A stretch of 64,000 nucleotides of DNA from NCBI RefSeq assembly GCF_016028255.1, contig NZ_CP065707.1, positions 1,751,001 through 1,815,000 on the forward strand, given 5' to 3'. The DNA comes from Streptococcus oralis. Its GTDB lineage: Bacteria > Bacillota > Bacilli > Lactobacillales > Streptococcaceae. Shown one piece after another: positions 51,760-60,497 of the stretch; the stretch's first letter is position 1; the number at the start of each line of letters is the position of its first letter. Under the pieces are notes generated by a model. The model did no database searches, was not told the origin of the DNA, and saw only the letters and a list, made by a program, of their open reading frames with translations. The position numbers were made by a program, and so were the translations under genes.

Positions 51760-51795
51760 ATCTCAAACTCCCCTTATTAATTATATATTGACCAT

Positions 51796-51824
51796 ATCAT
51801 AACACAAAAATAGTACGATTTCAA
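51796..51824 (-). promoter_or_regulatory. Promoter of the LXG cassette
   Basis: On the minus strand: -35 TTGAAA, 17-nt spacer, extended -10 TGTTATGAT. A second, weaker TATAAT follows downstream. Confidence 0.75.
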
Positions 51825-51883
51825 AACAAATCATAAGGAACTAATGCGCCTATCACCTTAGGTTAAACTCTATCATTTGGTTA

Positions 51884-52018
51884 ATGAGTTTGATAGAGAC
51901 GGCACTAGTGATTTTGGAGGTCCGTTTTCTGATGCCTTATATTTTGTGTTTACTGGGAACGTTCTTATTAGCAAGGTTTGTCCTTATCACATTAGAAACA
52001 GAAAAAGATAAACCCTAG
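51884..52018 (+). CDS. Small hydrophobic ORF (44 aa), uncertain
   Basis: Reads MSLIETALVILEVRFLMPYI at its start and ends ETEKDKP: one long hydrophobic helix (about residues 6-37) with a charged tail. It lies opposite the LXG operon and converges on recR. There is no clear Shine-Dalgarno, and its stop falls inside the recR terminator hairpin. It could be a small membrane peptide, a fragment of a lost gene, or chance. Confidence 0.3.
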   Translation: MSLIETALVILEVRFLMPYILCLLGTFLLARFVLITLETEKDKP

Positions 52019-52032
52019 AAAAATTCCTAGGG
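52013..52032 (-). terminator. Terminator after recR
   Basis: Stem CCCTAGGAA/TTCTAGGG (loop TTT) followed by TTTATCTTTTT on the minus strand, about 40 nt beyond the recR stop. Confidence 0.75.
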
Positions 52033-52073
52033 CTTGTCTTATACGTCAAAATAAACTAAGTTTTTACTGACAC

Positions 52074-52670
52074 TTACAACTCTGTCCGATTTTCAATGGC
52101 TCGTAAGAGTGTGACTTCGTCCGCATACTCTATATCTGCTCCCACGGCTAGGCCTCGTGCCAGGCGAGTGACCTTGATCCCAGCTGGCTTGAGGAGACGA
52201 GAGAGATACATAGAGGTCGCTTCCCCATCTGCTGTAGCATTGGTTGCTACGATGACCTCTGAAACCTCACTATCCATGAGACGGGTCATGAGGCTCTTGA
52301 GATTGATATCATCTGGGCTGATACCATTCATCGGAGAAATGAGTCCATGCAAGACATGATAGAGTCCGTGGTATTCTTGGATATTTTCCATAGCAGCCAC
52401 ATCGCGACTATCCTCTAGCACCAAGATGGTTGTCTGATCTCGAGTCGGGTCCGTACAGATAGAGCAAGGATCATCATCGGTCAAACGGCCACAGATGGAA
52501 CAATAGGTTAATTCCCGCTTGGCAGATAGGAGATTTTTAGCAAATTCATTGACATCGTCATCAGACATTCCAATAGTATAGAAGGCTAGGCGGGTAGCCG
52601 TTTTAATCCCGATACCCGGAAGCTTTGAATAGCTATCAATCAGCTTGGCAATAGGTGTTGGATACAGCAT
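52074..52670 (-). CDS. recR: Recombination protein RecR
   Basis: Part of the RecFOR loading path for RecA at gaps. The 198-aa protein has an N-terminal helix-hairpin-helix ([15 protein letters not shown]), a C4 zinc finger (CSIC and CSIC, about residues 57-72) and a TOPRIM domain starting [10 protein letters not shown]. Named recM in older pneumococcal annotation. It lies 10 nt after pbp2b, a linkage I recall in pneumococcus. Confidence 0.96.
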   Translation of the reverse strand: MLYPTPIAKLIDSYSKLPGIGIKTATRLAFYTIGMSDDDVNEFAKNLLSAKRELTYCSICGRLTDDDPCSICTDPTRDQTTILVLEDSRDVAAMENIQEYHGLYHVLHGLISPMNGISPDDINLKSLMTRLMDSEVSEVIVATNATADGEATSMYLSRLLKPAGIKVTRLARGLAVGADIEYADEVTLLRAIENRTEL

Positions 52671-52680
52671 AAGTTCCTTT

Positions 52681-54723
52681 CTAATTCATTGGATGGTGTT
52701 GGTTATAGAGGTTGATAATGTCGCGTGCAATGGAAGGTCCGACACCATTTGTAAGATTGGTGTTATGAGGAAAGACGACTGCGACCGCGATTTGAGGATT
52801 ATCGGACGGAGCATAAGCAACTGCGTTGGTATTATTGGCCTTTTGACCGCCATTAACGTAACTTTCGGCAGTACCCGTTTTCCCACTGATGGATACGGCT
52901 GCGCCATTTGAGAATGCACGACCGGTTGTCAGAGCGCTCGTTCCATGAGAAACTTGATAGAAACCTTGCTGCAAGATAGCCATATCTGCTTCTGATATAT
53001 TAACCTTGTTCATTTCCTTGGCAGCTGTCTCCTGAACCAGACTACCTAAACCTCCTTGGTCATTGTTGCCATAAACCCCTTCAACGATGTGGGGAGCCAA
53101 ACGCACACCATTGTTTGCGATTGTTGCAACATACTGGGCTAACTGCATAGGGGTGTAGTTATCAAACTGACCAAAGGCATTATTTAGATAGTTGGCCAAA
53201 TCAAACTCTTTTGGTATAAAACCTGTTGATTCATCTGGAAGATCAATTCCCGTTGAAGCCCCGAGTCCGTATTCTCCAAAGGTTGACCGCAATTTGCCCA
53301 TAGCTGTATCTAATTGACTCGTCGCTACCATCATATTGGGTTTATAGGTCTGTCCCATAATTCCCAGAGCTGTTTGCACCATGTAGGTATTTGAAGAATA
53401 TTCCAAGGCTTCAACCGCTGTGATAGGGAAAGAGCCATAGGACAAGGTATACCATGAATTGATAGGAGCCGACCCTTGGAAAACAATCGGCTGGTCTGTC
53501 AAGGTTTGATTGCCTGACAAAACTCCATTTTCCCAGCCAGAGCTGATGGTTGCTGCCTTGACGACAGATCCTGGTACAAAGACATTGGTAACTGTCCCTA
53601 GGGAGTCTGGACTTAATTTCCCTGATTGGACATCATGCTTGACACCTGACATGGCTAGAACTGCACCTGTTTTAGGATTGAGAGCGACTGCGTAGACTCC
53701 TTCCGAATATTTAGCGCCACCATTACTCAACTCCGAGTTAAAGTAGCTCTTAAGCAGGTCATCCACACCATTCTGGAAAGCTAAGTCAATCGTTAGTTTG
53801 ATATTGTTTCCTTTGCTTCCTTCCTCGACATTTTCCACACTTTCCATATTTCCGTGTTTGTCGAGGTGGATTTCCTTGACGGAACGTTTGCCTTGAAGAA
53901 CATCTTCATATTGCTTTTCAAGATAGGAAGTTCCCACTCGGTCATTGAGAGAATAGCCTTTTTTGAGATAAGCATCAACTTCCTCTGCCGGAAGTCCTGA
54001 CTTTTCATTTGAAACGCTACCAACGATTGTTGATAAAGAAGTGTCCAAGACTTTACGATCCCATGAGGTTGAAATGCTGATACCTGGTAATTCCTTGGAC
54101 GCTGATGCAACGAGAGCAACTTGGGTATCGTCTAAGGCATCCGTAGAAATAGTGCCCGTTGCAAAATTTTCAACGGCATTGAGCTGACTAAAGAGATATA
54201 TTTCCTTTTTCTGATCATCTGTATAATTAAGTTGACTCACGTCAATGCTTTCAACCGCATTATTGTAAAGTGTCGCTTCCGATAAGCGGTTCCCATCAGA
54301 ATCCAGGCGTTTATCGCTTGGCAAGGATTCGACTATTTTTTTGTAAACGTCCTGGTCCGCCAAGTAGTAGTCTGCAATCTGTCGATCTGTCAGATCAGGG
54401 GAGGTTACATTTACATATGTGAGAAGTTTCTTGGCTGTCTCCTTCAATTCAGCTGCCGTCATTTTATTGTTTCGTGTGAAAGAAACAACCTGCTTGACAG
54501 TGTTTTCTACCAAGGGTTTCCCTGCCGCATCATAGATCTGTCCACGAGCCGAACTGGTTGTCACCCTAGTCTGGCTGGCTGAAGCCAACTTTGCTTCATA
54601 GAAATCTTTATTCAGTACCTGCATGTATAAAAGTCGACCAATAATAGCCATAAACAGCAGGATAACAATCGCAAACAGTAAATTAAGCCGAATCGGAATC
54701 GAATGGCTATTGAATTTTCTCAT
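52681..54723 (-). CDS. pbp2b: Class B penicillin-binding protein 2B
   Basis: Essential transpeptidase for peripheral peptidoglycan synthesis and a main beta-lactam target. The 680-aa protein has one N-terminal transmembrane helix (about residues 15-37), a dimerisation/pedestal domain, and the transpeptidase motifs SVVK (active Ser near 385), SSN (in [11 protein letters not shown]) and KTGTA near 615. The residue after SSN is Thr; its change to Ala is a common resistance step in pneumococcus and is absent here. I start at [13 protein letters not shown], the family N-terminus; the frame extends 17 codons upstream. Confidence 0.96.
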   Translation of the reverse strand: MRKFNSHSIPIRLNLLFAIVILLFMAIIGRLLYMQVLNKDFYEAKLASASQTRVTTSSARGQIYDAAGKPLVENTVKQVVSFTRNNKMTAAELKETAKKLLTYVNVTSPDLTDRQIADYYLADQDVYKKIVESLPSDKRLDSDGNRLSEATLYNNAVESIDVSQLNYTDDQKKEIYLFSQLNAVENFATGTISTDALDDTQVALVASASKELPGISISTSWDRKVLDTSLSTIVGSVSNEKSGLPAEEVDAYLKKGYSLNDRVGTSYLEKQYEDVLQGKRSVKEIHLDKHGNMESVENVEEGSKGNNIKLTIDLAFQNGVDDLLKSYFNSELSNGGAKYSEGVYAVALNPKTGAVLAMSGVKHDVQSGKLSPDSLGTVTNVFVPGSVVKAATISSGWENGVLSGNQTLTDQPIVFQGSAPINSWYTLSYGSFPITAVEALEYSSNTYMVQTALGIMGQTYKPNMMVATSQLDTAMGKLRSTFGEYGLGASTGIDLPDESTGFIPKEFDLANYLNNAFGQFDNYTPMQLAQYVATIANNGVRLAPHIVEGVYGNNDQGGLGSLVQETAAKEMNKVNISEADMAILQQGFYQVSHGTSALTTGRAFSNGAAVSISGKTGTAESYVNGGQKANNTNAVAYAPSDNPQIAVAVVFPHNTNLTNGVGPSIARDIINLYNQHHPMN

Positions 54724-54912
54724 ACAACTAAGTCTCTTTTCTAGAAAAATTCCAGTTTTCCCTGACAAATCCACCTAAAAAATCTAGGATTTGACTAGAA
54801 ACCAGTACTCTTCATTGTACCATATTTTACGGAGAAACTCTTGGAAAAGGAGAAGCATTTTTTGACTTTTATCTGAAAATGCCTTTTTATTTAGTTATCC
54901 TATCTTCTATGA

Positions 54913-54918
54913 TATAAT
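54913..54918 (+). promoter_or_regulatory. -10 element upstream of the RpiR regulator
   Basis: A consensus TATAAT about 60 nt before the gene. The -35 region (TTTAGT at 17 nt) is weak, so the promoter is only moderate. Confidence 0.5.
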
Positions 54919-54977
54919 GATGTTAATAAGCAGGCAATCGTCAACTTTTAAGAGTTTGACTCATGAAAAGGAGCTCC

Positions 54978-55829
54978 ATGAAAAAGCAGGATATCGCAAC
55001 TATTATTGATCTTCATTTTGAAGAATTAACAGAGTTAGAGCAGGAAATCGCTCGTTATTTCTTGCAGGTAGATACGATTGTGGATGATTTATCATCTCAA
55101 CAAGTTACTCAAAAACTGCATGTCTCCCAAGCTGCCCTTACCCGTTTTGCAAAAAAATGTGGCTTTACTGGCTATCGGGAATTTGTTTTTCAATACCAAC
55201 ACCAGGCTAGCAAACAGGACACTCATTCTCACAAACACAGTCCCTTGACCAAACGTGTGCTTCGAAGCTACAGTAACCTACGGGAACAAACACAGGATTT
55301 GATCGACGAAGAACAACTGGAACGAGTCGCCCAGTTAATCGAAGATGCTGAGCGTGTCTACTTCTTTGGAACAGGCAGTTCCGGTCTGATTGCCCGTGAG
55401 ATGAAACTGCGTTTTATGCGTCTAGGTGTGGTCTGTGAAGCTTTGACCGATCAGGATGGCTTTGCATGGACGACCAGTATCATGGATGAAAACTGTTTGG
55501 TGCTTGGTTTTTCCCTATCTGGCACTACCCAATCCGTCCTAGATAGTTTGCTGGATGCCAAGGACATGGGTGCCAAAACCATTCTCTTTACCGGTTCTCC
55601 TAGCAAAGACTGTCAGGCCTACACCGAAACAGTCCTTGTCGCAAGTCATAGCCAATCTTCTTACATCCAGCGTATTTCCGCTCAGCTCCCTATGCTCATC
55701 TTAATAGACTTGATTTATGCCTATTTTTTAGAAATCAATCGTGAGAGCAAGGAAAAAATTTTTAACAGCTATTGGGAAAATAAAAAACTCAACGGCTATC
55801 GTAGACAAAAACGCGCTAGAAAATCCTAG
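54978..55829 (+). CDS. nanR: RpiR-family regulator of the sialic acid locus
   Basis: A 283-aa DNA-binding regulator: N-terminal RpiR helix-turn-helix (VTQKLHVSQAALTRFAKKCG, about residues 45-64) and a C-terminal SIS sugar-phosphate-binding domain (YFFGTGSSGLIA, then VLGFSLSGTTQS). I start at MKKQDIATI because AAAAGGAG lies 5 nt before it. It sits at the end of the nan/sat genes and faces them; the pneumococcal counterpart NanR activates sialic-acid use, so the same role is likely, with ManNAc-6-phosphate as the probable ligand. Confidence 0.85.
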   Translation: MKKQDIATIIDLHFEELTELEQEIARYFLQVDTIVDDLSSQQVTQKLHVSQAALTRFAKKCGFTGYREFVFQYQHQASKQDTHSHKHSPLTKRVLRSYSNLREQTQDLIDEEQLERVAQLIEDAERVYFFGTGSSGLIAREMKLRFMRLGVVCEALTDQDGFAWTTSIMDENCLVLGFSLSGTTQSVLDSLLDAKDMGAKTILFTGSPSKDCQAYTETVLVASHSQSSYIQRISAQLPMLILIDLIYAYFLEINRESKEKIFNSYWENKKLNGYRRQKRARKS

Positions 55830-55849
55830 TTTGGTCCAGCCAAACTAGG
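55825..55849 (+). terminator. Terminator after the RpiR regulator
   Basis: 10-bp perfect stem CCTAGTTTGG/CCAAACTAGG (loop TCCAG region) overlapping the stop codon and followed by ATTGTTTTGTTTT. Confidence 0.85.
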
Positions 55850-55948
55850 ATTGTTTTGTTTTGAAATGATAATAGGCTCATAGGTGGTTTTTCCAATCTT
55901 TCTCTTTGTGCTAATGCCTTCTTTATCTGTGTTTTTCAGTCCTTCCAT
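55826..55948 (-). pseudogene. TnpW-like transposon protein remnant
   Basis: A 40-codon frame with a good AAAGGGG site. Its middle, STKRKIGKTTYEPIIIS, matches the N-terminal KRKIG-TTY-V-x-FS motif of TnpW-like proteins carried by Firmicutes conjugative elements, as I recall them. The frame then runs into the flanking repeat and the rpiR terminator, so the real C-terminus is missing. I take it as a fragment left at an island boundary. Confidence 0.4.
55840..55868. repeat. Direct repeat, left copy
   Basis: Left boundary of the methyltransferase island; identical over 29 bp to the right copy. It includes one arm of the rpiR terminator. Confidence 0.85.
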
Positions 55949-56122
55949 AAATTCCCCTTTCCTTTTTTAAATTCTTGACAACAAAAAAGGAAGTATCGGC
56001 TATTTGCTTTTACTTCCTCTCTCTAATTTTATTTAATTGTTTTACTTTGACAAACTAAGATTTAGATTTTAACCCTTAAGGAAAATAAAACGGGCTATTC
56101 TCCTGAAATATGTTCCATAACA

Positions 56123-56887
56123 TTATAGTTTAATGCAAAGTGTAGCTATATAGTCATTTCCATAACGTGATAATCTATTTCTTTTATCACACGATTCATA
56201 AAAATCGATCATAGCGAGACCATTTTTCAGTTGTCCTCTAATCTGACTTTCTAAGGTATGGCTAAATTCATATCCATATTCTGGATTGATGGTGATTTTG
56301 CCTTCCTCTTCAAGCTCTCTTGAATTAAAAGGTAGTGAAAACTTTAAAAGTAATTCCTCATCAGGTTTGTCCCATACAGTGTCAGCATCATACATGTATA
56401 TCCAAGGGTTCATAAATCCGACCATTAACAAACCGCCCTTTTTCAATACGCGAGAGGCTTCTTTATACATGTTTTCTAGATCTTCTATATATACATTTGA
56501 AACCGGATTAAAAATAATATCAAACGTTTCATCTTCAAATGGAAATGGTTTTGTCATATCGCTTTGAACGGTAGTGATCTTTAAGCCTTCTCTTTTAGCA
56601 ACCATCTCATCTCTTTCTAATTGTGATTTAGAAAAATCCATTATGGTGACATCATAACCTTTTGCAGCAAAAACTGGACCCTGCTGTCCGCCTCCACAAG
56701 CTAAACCTAATATCTTTTTTCCCTTGGCTTTTTCAAACCATTCTGTTGGAACCTTTTCCCCAACAGTTAAGGCAACAGAAATTGGATGTTTTCTAACTTC
56801 TTCTAATTCTTCATGTGTCAACGGCTCAGTGTAGTCATTTTTTACATTATTCCATCTATCTTCATTTAATTTTATATAATTGTTCAT
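56123..56887 (-). CDS. Class I SAM-dependent methyltransferase (island cargo)
   Basis: A 254-aa methyltransferase with motif I ILGLACGGGQQGPVFA, the acidic motif II end VTIMDFS, VQSDMTKPFPFEDETFDIIF (motif IV region) and ASRVLKKGGLLMVG (motif VI). Small-molecule type with an N-terminal LNEDRWNN head. The sequence is AT-rich. The same kind of gene is common as cargo of conjugative elements in Firmicutes. AGGAGATGG precedes the ATG. The substrate is unknown; it seems unrelated to the sialic-acid genes. Confidence 0.85.
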   Translation of the reverse strand: MNNYIKLNEDRWNNVKNDYTEPLTHEELEEVRKHPISVALTVGEKVPTEWFEKAKGKKILGLACGGGQQGPVFAAKGYDVTIMDFSKSQLERDEMVAKREGLKITTVQSDMTKPFPFEDETFDIIFNPVSNVYIEDLENMYKEASRVLKKGGLLMVGFMNPWIYMYDADTVWDKPDEELLLKFSLPFNSRELEEEGKITINPEYGYEFSHTLESQIRGQLKNGLAMIDFYESCDKRNRLSRYGNDYIATLCIKL

Positions 56888-57150
56888 CTTACCATCTCCT
56901 CGTAATTTTATAGTATTTTGATTTAAGGTGAATATGTTGCCATTGCATTTTTCTCACCTTTACAAATTCTAATTTGTCAATTTCTCGTCCATTTCATTAT
57001 ATCACTTTTCAATATTTTCTCATTTACTCAAGCTAAATATCAATTAAATGGTTGATAGAATTGCCCTCGCCTTAACTTCTCATGCAAGGCGGTTATTTTC
57101 TCCTAGTTTCTCACGATTACCTCCTTTCGCTCAAATTTTTCAATAAAAAA
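56888..57150. other. Intergenic part of the island, no gene seen
   Basis: AT-rich sequence between the methyltransferase and the ROK terminator. A short hairpin (GCCTT with AAGGC near 57.07-57.1 kb) is the only structure I notice. No coding frame with a ribosome-binding site. Confidence 0.5.
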
Positions 57151-57206
57151 AGAATTAAGCAAAACAGTTTTCACTCAAGTAGTGATTAAGTGTTCTTCTT
57201 AATTCT
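57144..57206 (-). terminator. Terminator after the ROK kinase
   Basis: 9-bp stem AGAATTAAG/CTTAATTCT with a 38-nt loop and TTTTTTT on the minus strand. It lies inside the island, just past the ROK stop. Confidence 0.7.
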
Positions 57207-57212
57207 ATAGTT

Positions 57213-57241
57213 CCAAACTAGGATTGTTTTGTTTTGAAATG
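57213..57241. repeat. Direct repeat, right copy
   Basis: Right boundary of the methyltransferase island; its sequence encodes the final codons of the ROK kinase (HFKTKQS and stop). Confidence 0.85.
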
Positions 57242-58102
57242 GTAATATGCACCTAGCATCCCTGCTGTATTTTGGTGATGGGCAAATTCCAATCGTGTTT
57301 TTTCAGCTAGACTTGGTACCAAGGCCGCCTTCAAGGCTGTACGGATCTTCGGTTTGAGGATGGCCTCTTGCCCCATGATACCGCCGCCGAGAATAACCAC
57401 TTCTGGATTGGCAACGTAGCAAATATTTGCCAGACCTTTCCCGAGGTAATCTACCATGCGGTCAATGCCAGCCATGCAAACCTTGTTTCCTTCCGTGGCC
57501 TCCTTGAAGATGCGTCGCCCATTCCACTGGTCAACTGGATCTCCATGAGCTGCTGCCACATATTCTACCAAGGCTGTCGTAGAAGCTAAGTCTTGGAAAG
57601 CTCCATCCTGCATGTGCATATAACCGACTTCACAGGCTGAATTGCTAAAACCATGGAAGACTTTCCCATCCATAATCAAGCAACCACCGATGCCTGTTCC
57701 AATGGTCAAGCAAAGAGCGACACTCGCTCCCTTACCTGAACCAGAAACTGCTTCAGCAAGACCTGCGCAGTTGACATCATTTTCAATTTCACAAGGAATA
57801 TTAAAGCTAGTCTCGATTTCCTTTTTGAACTGAGTTCCTGCGTAGTTAGGAATTTGAGGACCAGCATAGAAGATTTCACCCTCGTCAGGATCCACCATTC
57901 CTGCAGAAGAAATGGCAACACCTGCTACTGGGCCTTTTTCTAAATAGCTGGAAACGATATCTTTTGTCTTTTGTAAGATATGGGGTCCACCCTTTTGCGC
58001 CTCAGTTGGCATTTCATGCGATTCAACAAGTTGGCCTTCTTGGTCAATCAAACCATATTTGATGTTGGTTCCACCAATATCAATTGCAACGTAGTGTGTC
58101 AT
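57218..58102 (-). CDS. ROK-family sugar kinase, probable ManNAc kinase
   Basis: A 294-aa ROK kinase with AIDIGGTNIKYGLI at the start, the ENDVNCAGLAEA substrate region and TIGTGIGGCLI. The CxCGxxGCxE zinc motif of many ROK kinases is missing here; the segment reads ACEVGYMHM. In the sialic-acid locus it should phosphorylate N-acetylmannosamine made by the lyase. It lies 17 nt after the lyase gene, and its 3' end carries one of the island repeats. Confidence 0.88.
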   Translation of the reverse strand: MTHYVAIDIGGTNIKYGLIDQEGQLVESHEMPTEAQKGGPHILQKTKDIVSSYLEKGPVAGVAISSAGMVDPDEGEIFYAGPQIPNYAGTQFKKEIETSFNIPCEIENDVNCAGLAEAVSGSGKGASVALCLTIGTGIGGCLIMDGKVFHGFSNSACEVGYMHMQDGAFQDLASTTALVEYVAAAHGDPVDQWNGRRIFKEATEGNKVCMAGIDRMVDYLGKGLANICYVANPEVVILGGGIMGQEAILKPKIRTALKAALVPSLAEKTRLEFAHHQNTAGMLGAYYHFKTKQS

Positions 58103-58119
58103 AAATACCTCCTTATGGA

Positions 58120-59037
58120 TTAGAGGAAGCGCTCCTTGGTTTCACGAATCAAGGCTGCAGCTGCTTCTACAACTGGGCGATCTTCTTCAGTTACTGGCGT
58201 CAATGGTGAACGAACTGAACCAATGTTCAAACCTTCATTGATCTTCAAAACTTCTTTGATGACACCGTACATATTTCCATGTGCAGCAGTCAATTTGCCA
58301 ATGATTGCGTTGATAGCGTATTGCAATTCACGCGCTGTTTCCAAGTTTTTCTCAGCAATCAACTGATTAAGTTTCAAGAAGAGTTCTGGCATAGCTCCAT
58401 AAGTACCACCGATACCAGCTTTGGCCCCCATGAGGCGTCCACCTAGGAACTGTTCATCTGGACCATTGAATACGATGTGGTCTTCTCCACCAAGGCTGAC
58501 AAAGGTTTGGATATCTTGAACTGGCATAGAAGAGTTCTTAACACCGATAACACGTGGATTCTTCAACATTTCAGTGTAGAGACTTGGAGTCAAAGCAACA
58601 CCTGCTAACTGAGGAATATTATAAATTACGTAGTCTGTGTTTGGAGCTGCAGCACTAATGTCATTCCAGTATTTAGCAACTGAGTACTCAGGCAAGCGGA
58701 AGTAAATCGGTGGAATCGTTGCAATGGCATCTACACCCAAACTTTCTGCGTGGCGAGCAAGTTCCATACTATCCTTTGTATTGTTGCAAGCTACGTGAGC
58801 GATGATGGTCAATTTGCCCTTAGCAACTGCCATGACTTCTTCCAAAATCAACTTGCGGTCTTCAACGCTTTGGTAGATACATTCACCAGAGGAACCATTG
58901 ACATAGAGACCTTGAACTCCCTTATCAATGAAGTATTGAACCAAGGCACGCGTACGCTCTGGACTTACTTCTCCTTGATCATCATAACATGCGTAGAAGG
59001 CTGGAATGACACCTTCGTATTTTTTCAAATCTGACAT
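58120..59037 (-). CDS. N-acetylneuraminate lyase
   Basis: Splits sialic acid to N-acetylmannosamine and pyruvate. The 305-aa DapA-family barrel has GSSGECIYQS, the catalytic Tyr in YVIYNIPQLAG (about residue 139) and the Schiff-base Lys in VIGVKNSS (about residue 167). It starts 60 nt behind a promoter overlapped by a cre-like site. The symbol nanA is avoided because in pneumococcus that names the sialidase. Confidence 0.94.
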   Translation of the reverse strand: MSDLKKYEGVIPAFYACYDDQGEVSPERTRALVQYFIDKGVQGLYVNGSSGECIYQSVEDRKLILEEVMAVAKGKLTIIAHVACNNTKDSMELARHAESLGVDAIATIPPIYFRLPEYSVAKYWNDISAAAPNTDYVIYNIPQLAGVALTPSLYTEMLKNPRVIGVKNSSMPVQDIQTFVSLGGEDHIVFNGPDEQFLGGRLMGAKAGIGGTYGAMPELFLKLNQLIAEKNLETARELQYAINAIIGKLTAAHGNMYGVIKEVLKINEGLNIGSVRSPLTPVTEEDRPVVEAAAALIRETKERFL

Positions 59038-59095
59038 AGATTTTCTCCTAAGATTTCTTTTTTCTGCTGAGAGCAGTTCTATTTTTTACAAGTTT

Positions 59096-59136
59096 AGTAT
59101 ACACCTTGTGAAAATCGCTTTCAATATCTTGTATAC
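59096..59136 (-). promoter_or_regulatory. Promoter of the lyase with cre-like site and GTATAC repeats
   Basis: On the minus strand: -35 TTGAAA, 17-nt spacer, -10 TATACT. The -35 and spacer overlap TGAAAGCGATTTTCA, a cre-like CcpA site with one extra base. GTATAC occurs twice, 34 nt apart, flanking it, once across the -10; these could be operator half-sites for the RpiR regulator. Confidence 0.7.
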
Positions 59137-59207
59137 ACTTAGATTTTAGTTTCTACTTGTATTTTAGAAACTGTAACGATTGAAAGTAGTTTCAGAAACA
59201 AGCCATC

Positions 59208-59852
59208 CTACTGGTATTTGGCGAAAATTTTCTCCATCAAACCTGCTTGGAGAAAGACTAGCAAACCAAAACCAAAGAGGATAAAGGCTGACCCACCCAA
59301 AAGGAGAGTGAAGGCGGATAGATAAAGAACCATCACAATAAGAAAGAGAATGGCTAACATGAGGAAGAACCATGGAAAGTTAAAACTTGCCAAGATAAGC
59401 CCTTTTTGCAGCACTTCTTTCCAAGACAAATCATAGCGCGCAGCGATGGGATAACTAGCCAGCATCACCAGAGTGAGGAAGATGAGAATTCCCAAACAAA
59501 TTGCTTTCACAATCTGAAAAGGCAAAGCTGTCTGGCCCCAGAAGAGATAGAGATCTAGAAAGCTTAATGACACAACGCCCAACTCTAACAAACCCAACTG
59601 AAGCCCCAGTTTCAGATTTTGCTTGAAGGCCCTTATATAAGTTCTAAAGACTGGTACCCGTCTGCTTCTCTTAATCTCGAACATAGTCTCATAGAGGCTG
59701 ATTTTCGCCACTCCAATCGTCACGATGGGCAAACAAGAGACAACAAAAAGAAGATTGGCTGTCACGATATCCAAGACCTTCTCACTGAAACGCATGAGAA
59801 AGTTATCTGTGTCAAATGCTGCCTTGATTAGGTTTACTCCTTTTTGTGCCAT
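59208..59852 (-). CDS. DUF624 (YesL-like) membrane protein
   Basis: A 214-aa protein with about five transmembrane helices, the YesL/DUF624 layout: a start GVNLIKAAFDTDNFLMRFSE, then LFVVSCLPIVTIGVAKISLY. Such proteins accompany sugar ABC importers and glycan degradation genes in Firmicutes; their job is unknown. It lies 20 nt after the YhcH gene and before the lyase promoter. Confidence 0.87.
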   Translation of the reverse strand: MAQKGVNLIKAAFDTDNFLMRFSEKVLDIVTANLLFVVSCLPIVTIGVAKISLYETMFEIKRSRRVPVFRTYIRAFKQNLKLGLQLGLLELGVVSLSFLDLYLFWGQTALPFQIVKAICLGILIFLTLVMLASYPIAARYDLSWKEVLQKGLILASFNFPWFFLMLAILFLIVMVLYLSAFTLLLGGSAFILFGFGLLVFLQAGLMEKIFAKYQ

Positions 59853-59872
59853 GTTTACTCCTCCTGATTCTT

Positions 59873-60325
59873 TTAATCAATCAAAATTTTAAAGAGATAT
59901 TTGCGAACCTTCTCTTCCATACCTGCATAGCCATTTGGCTGGTGCGGTTCTCCAGGGAAGAAAATCGCAAAATTGTGATAGCCCAGCAATAGCGGGTATC
60001 GTTCATGACAATGGACAAAACCAATGTCACTCGCTTCATCGAATGCTACCGCCTCGTCTTTGATACGTGAACCGTAGCTCGAATATTCATGTCCTTCTAC
60101 CAGTAAATGCAAATCTGCATAGTGTTTATGGTGCTCAAACTGATCATTTTCAGCTTGATTGAGGACATTTTCCTGAACAACTAGAAAGACCTTGTCCCCG
60201 TCAATCTCATACTTACCGAGTTTGAAAGAATCCTTACGGTGCTGATAGAGATAGTCGATAGCCTTGTCTAGATTGGGATGGATCCCCTTGTAAGAGGCGA
60301 TGTTTTTCAAATCATCAAAAATCAT
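59873..60325 (-). CDS. YhcH/YjgK/YiaL (EbgC/NanQ) family protein
   Basis: A 150-aa cupin-fold protein with the DLHLLVEGHEYSSYGSR metal-site region, VHCHERYPLLLGYHNFAIFFPGEPHQPN split over residues 104-132. The E. coli relative NanQ (YhcH) is a sialic-acid anomerase. In this locus a role in converting the lyase's sugar anomers is likely but inferred. Confidence 0.9.
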   Translation of the reverse strand: MIFDDLKNIASYKGIHPNLDKAIDYLYQHRKDSFKLGKYEIDGDKVFLVVQENVLNQAENDQFEHHKHYADLHLLVEGHEYSSYGSRIKDEAVAFDEASDIGFVHCHERYPLLLGYHNFAIFFPGEPHQPNGYAGMEEKVRKYLFKILID

Positions 60326-60497
60326 ACTGTTTCCTTCGTTTCTGATAGTTAACTATAATCGTAAATTAAGTTGATAAGTGTCTGACAAAACTTCACGAAG
60401 TAACTGTATACTCTCCATTTTGTAGACACTTATAACTCTATATTTCCATAGCATGTCAAGACCACTTCCGCAGCCTTGATATACTAGTTTACTTTTC

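Larger units (their letters stand above)
55840..57241. mobile_element. Methyltransferase island bounded by 29-bp direct repeats
   Basis: An identical 29-bp sequence (start CCAAACTAGGATTG, end TTTGAAATG) occurs at both ends, 1,373 bp apart. The right copy contains the last codons of the ROK kinase, so the island sits at the 3' end of that gene like an integrated element. Inside are a TnpW-like remnant and a methyltransferase gene, but no integrase. It separates two genes that should face each other directly. Confidence 0.6.

Noticed and set aside
57060..57110. Short hairpin GCCTT/AAGGC within the island
   Set aside because: Too short and without a T-run or flanking repeat; no function can be supported.
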